Below the pieces are notes generated by a model, which was not told the DNA's origin, did no database searches, and saw only the letters and a program-made list of their open reading frames with translations. DNA of 31,457 nt from Candidatus Uhrbacteria bacterium (GTDB taxonomy: Bacteria > Patescibacteriota > Patescibacteriia > JACQRZ01): NCBI GenBank assembly GCA_016209345.1, contig JACQWH010000049.1, forward strand, positions 1-31,457, in the 5' to 3' direction. The stretch's first letter is position 1, and each line of letters opens with the position of its first letter. The translations under genes were made by a program, and so were the position numbers. Below, one piece after another: positions 31,189 through 31,457 of the stretch.

Positions 31189-31457
31189 TTATCGACCTTT
31201 TTTCTTTCCGAACCATTTGTCGAGCAGATATTCAATATCCTGCCGCCGCGCCCATTGGCGCGTCATTGTCTGAAACATTTTTTCACAGCCGGGATATGGT
31301 TTTCTATGCTCTTTCGAGTCAAAAATTCTTCTGTACGGCTTCCAATTTTCTATCACTGCATTGAATGTTTCTGACACCTGCCATACGTATTTTGAATGCT
31401 TGCCTCGTATTCTATCATGTTCGCTAATTCCATAGTTCTTTTTAAGAAAATCAAAAA
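31189..31457 (-). CDS. Partial gene, C-terminal part of an unknown protein (5' end outside the window)
   Basis: The reading frame stays open from the stop at 31189 to the right edge, giving at least 88 residues with no in-frame ATG near the edge. The visible part is basic and Trp/Tyr-rich (VWQVSETFNAVIENWKPY) and ends DIEYLLDKWFGKKKGR. No family is recognised. The true start lies beyond the window; the GTG at 31377 is probably internal. Confidence 0.6.
   Translation of the reverse strand, partial: FDFLKKNYGISEHDRIRGKHSKYVWQVSETFNAVIENWKPYRRIFDSKEHRKPYPGCEKMFQTMTRQWARRQDIEYLLDKWFGKKKGR

Overview
The window looks like a chromosomal segment of a Candidate Phyla Radiation (Patescibacteria, Parcubacteria-like) bacterium. 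This is inferred from compact, mostly one-directional gene packing, many genes without a clear Shine-Dalgarno site, very large secreted proteins with Ig-like repeats, DUF5018-type repeats and a 'LGRPADAF' C-terminal module, an HTH/LAGLIDADG-like family I associate with these genomes, and a tRNA-Ile with anticodon UAU. TGA acts as a stop, so the standard bacterial code fits. Nearly all genes lie on the minus strand; only about 17.6-21.3 kb carries plus-strand genes.

Region 1 (1-13.5 kb, minus strand) joins nusA to a surface-protein locus. Reading in the transcription direction it holds a DUF916-like membrane-anchored Ig protein, a 1003-residue membrane protein with two carboxypeptidase-regulatory-like domains, a giant subtilisin-like protease with repeats, a CAP/SCP-domain membrane protein, and finally nusA. 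nusA has a sigma70-like promoter followed by a hairpin plus T-run before the start codon, which looks like an attenuator.

Region 2 (13.6-17.5 kb, minus strand) holds a YraN-family nuclease-like protein, a repeat element with inverted ends, a small membrane protein, a methyltransferase, an intergenic block with two related tandem hairpins and a plus-strand terminator, RNase HII coupled to a GNAT acetyltransferase, and tRNA-Ile(UAU), whose 5' end overlaps the stop codon of an HTH/LAGLIDADG-like gene.

Region 3 (17.6-21.6 kb) holds a 49-residue small gene, valS with a near-consensus promoter, a second copy of the repeat element, a DUF805 membrane protein, and a convergent 73-residue Arg-rich small gene with its own promoter, strong ribosome binding site and terminator.

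Region 4 (21.8-31.5 kb, minus strand) is accessory. It has a HicB-HicA toxin-antitoxin pair heading a run of a 2-hydroxyacid dehydrogenase, an inositol-monophosphatase-like protein and an unknown protein; an orphan RelB/DinJ-like antitoxin; a tightly packed six-gene set (HD hydrolase, ParB-like protein, APH-like kinase, EEP-family hydrolase, HEAT-like protein, CutA); an AAA/DUF4143 ATPase behind an operator-like inverted repeat; a GlpM/DUF3147-like membrane protein; and a gene running off the right edge. No intergenic gap exceeds about 280 bp. No rRNA, CRISPR array, prophage or transposase gene was seen.
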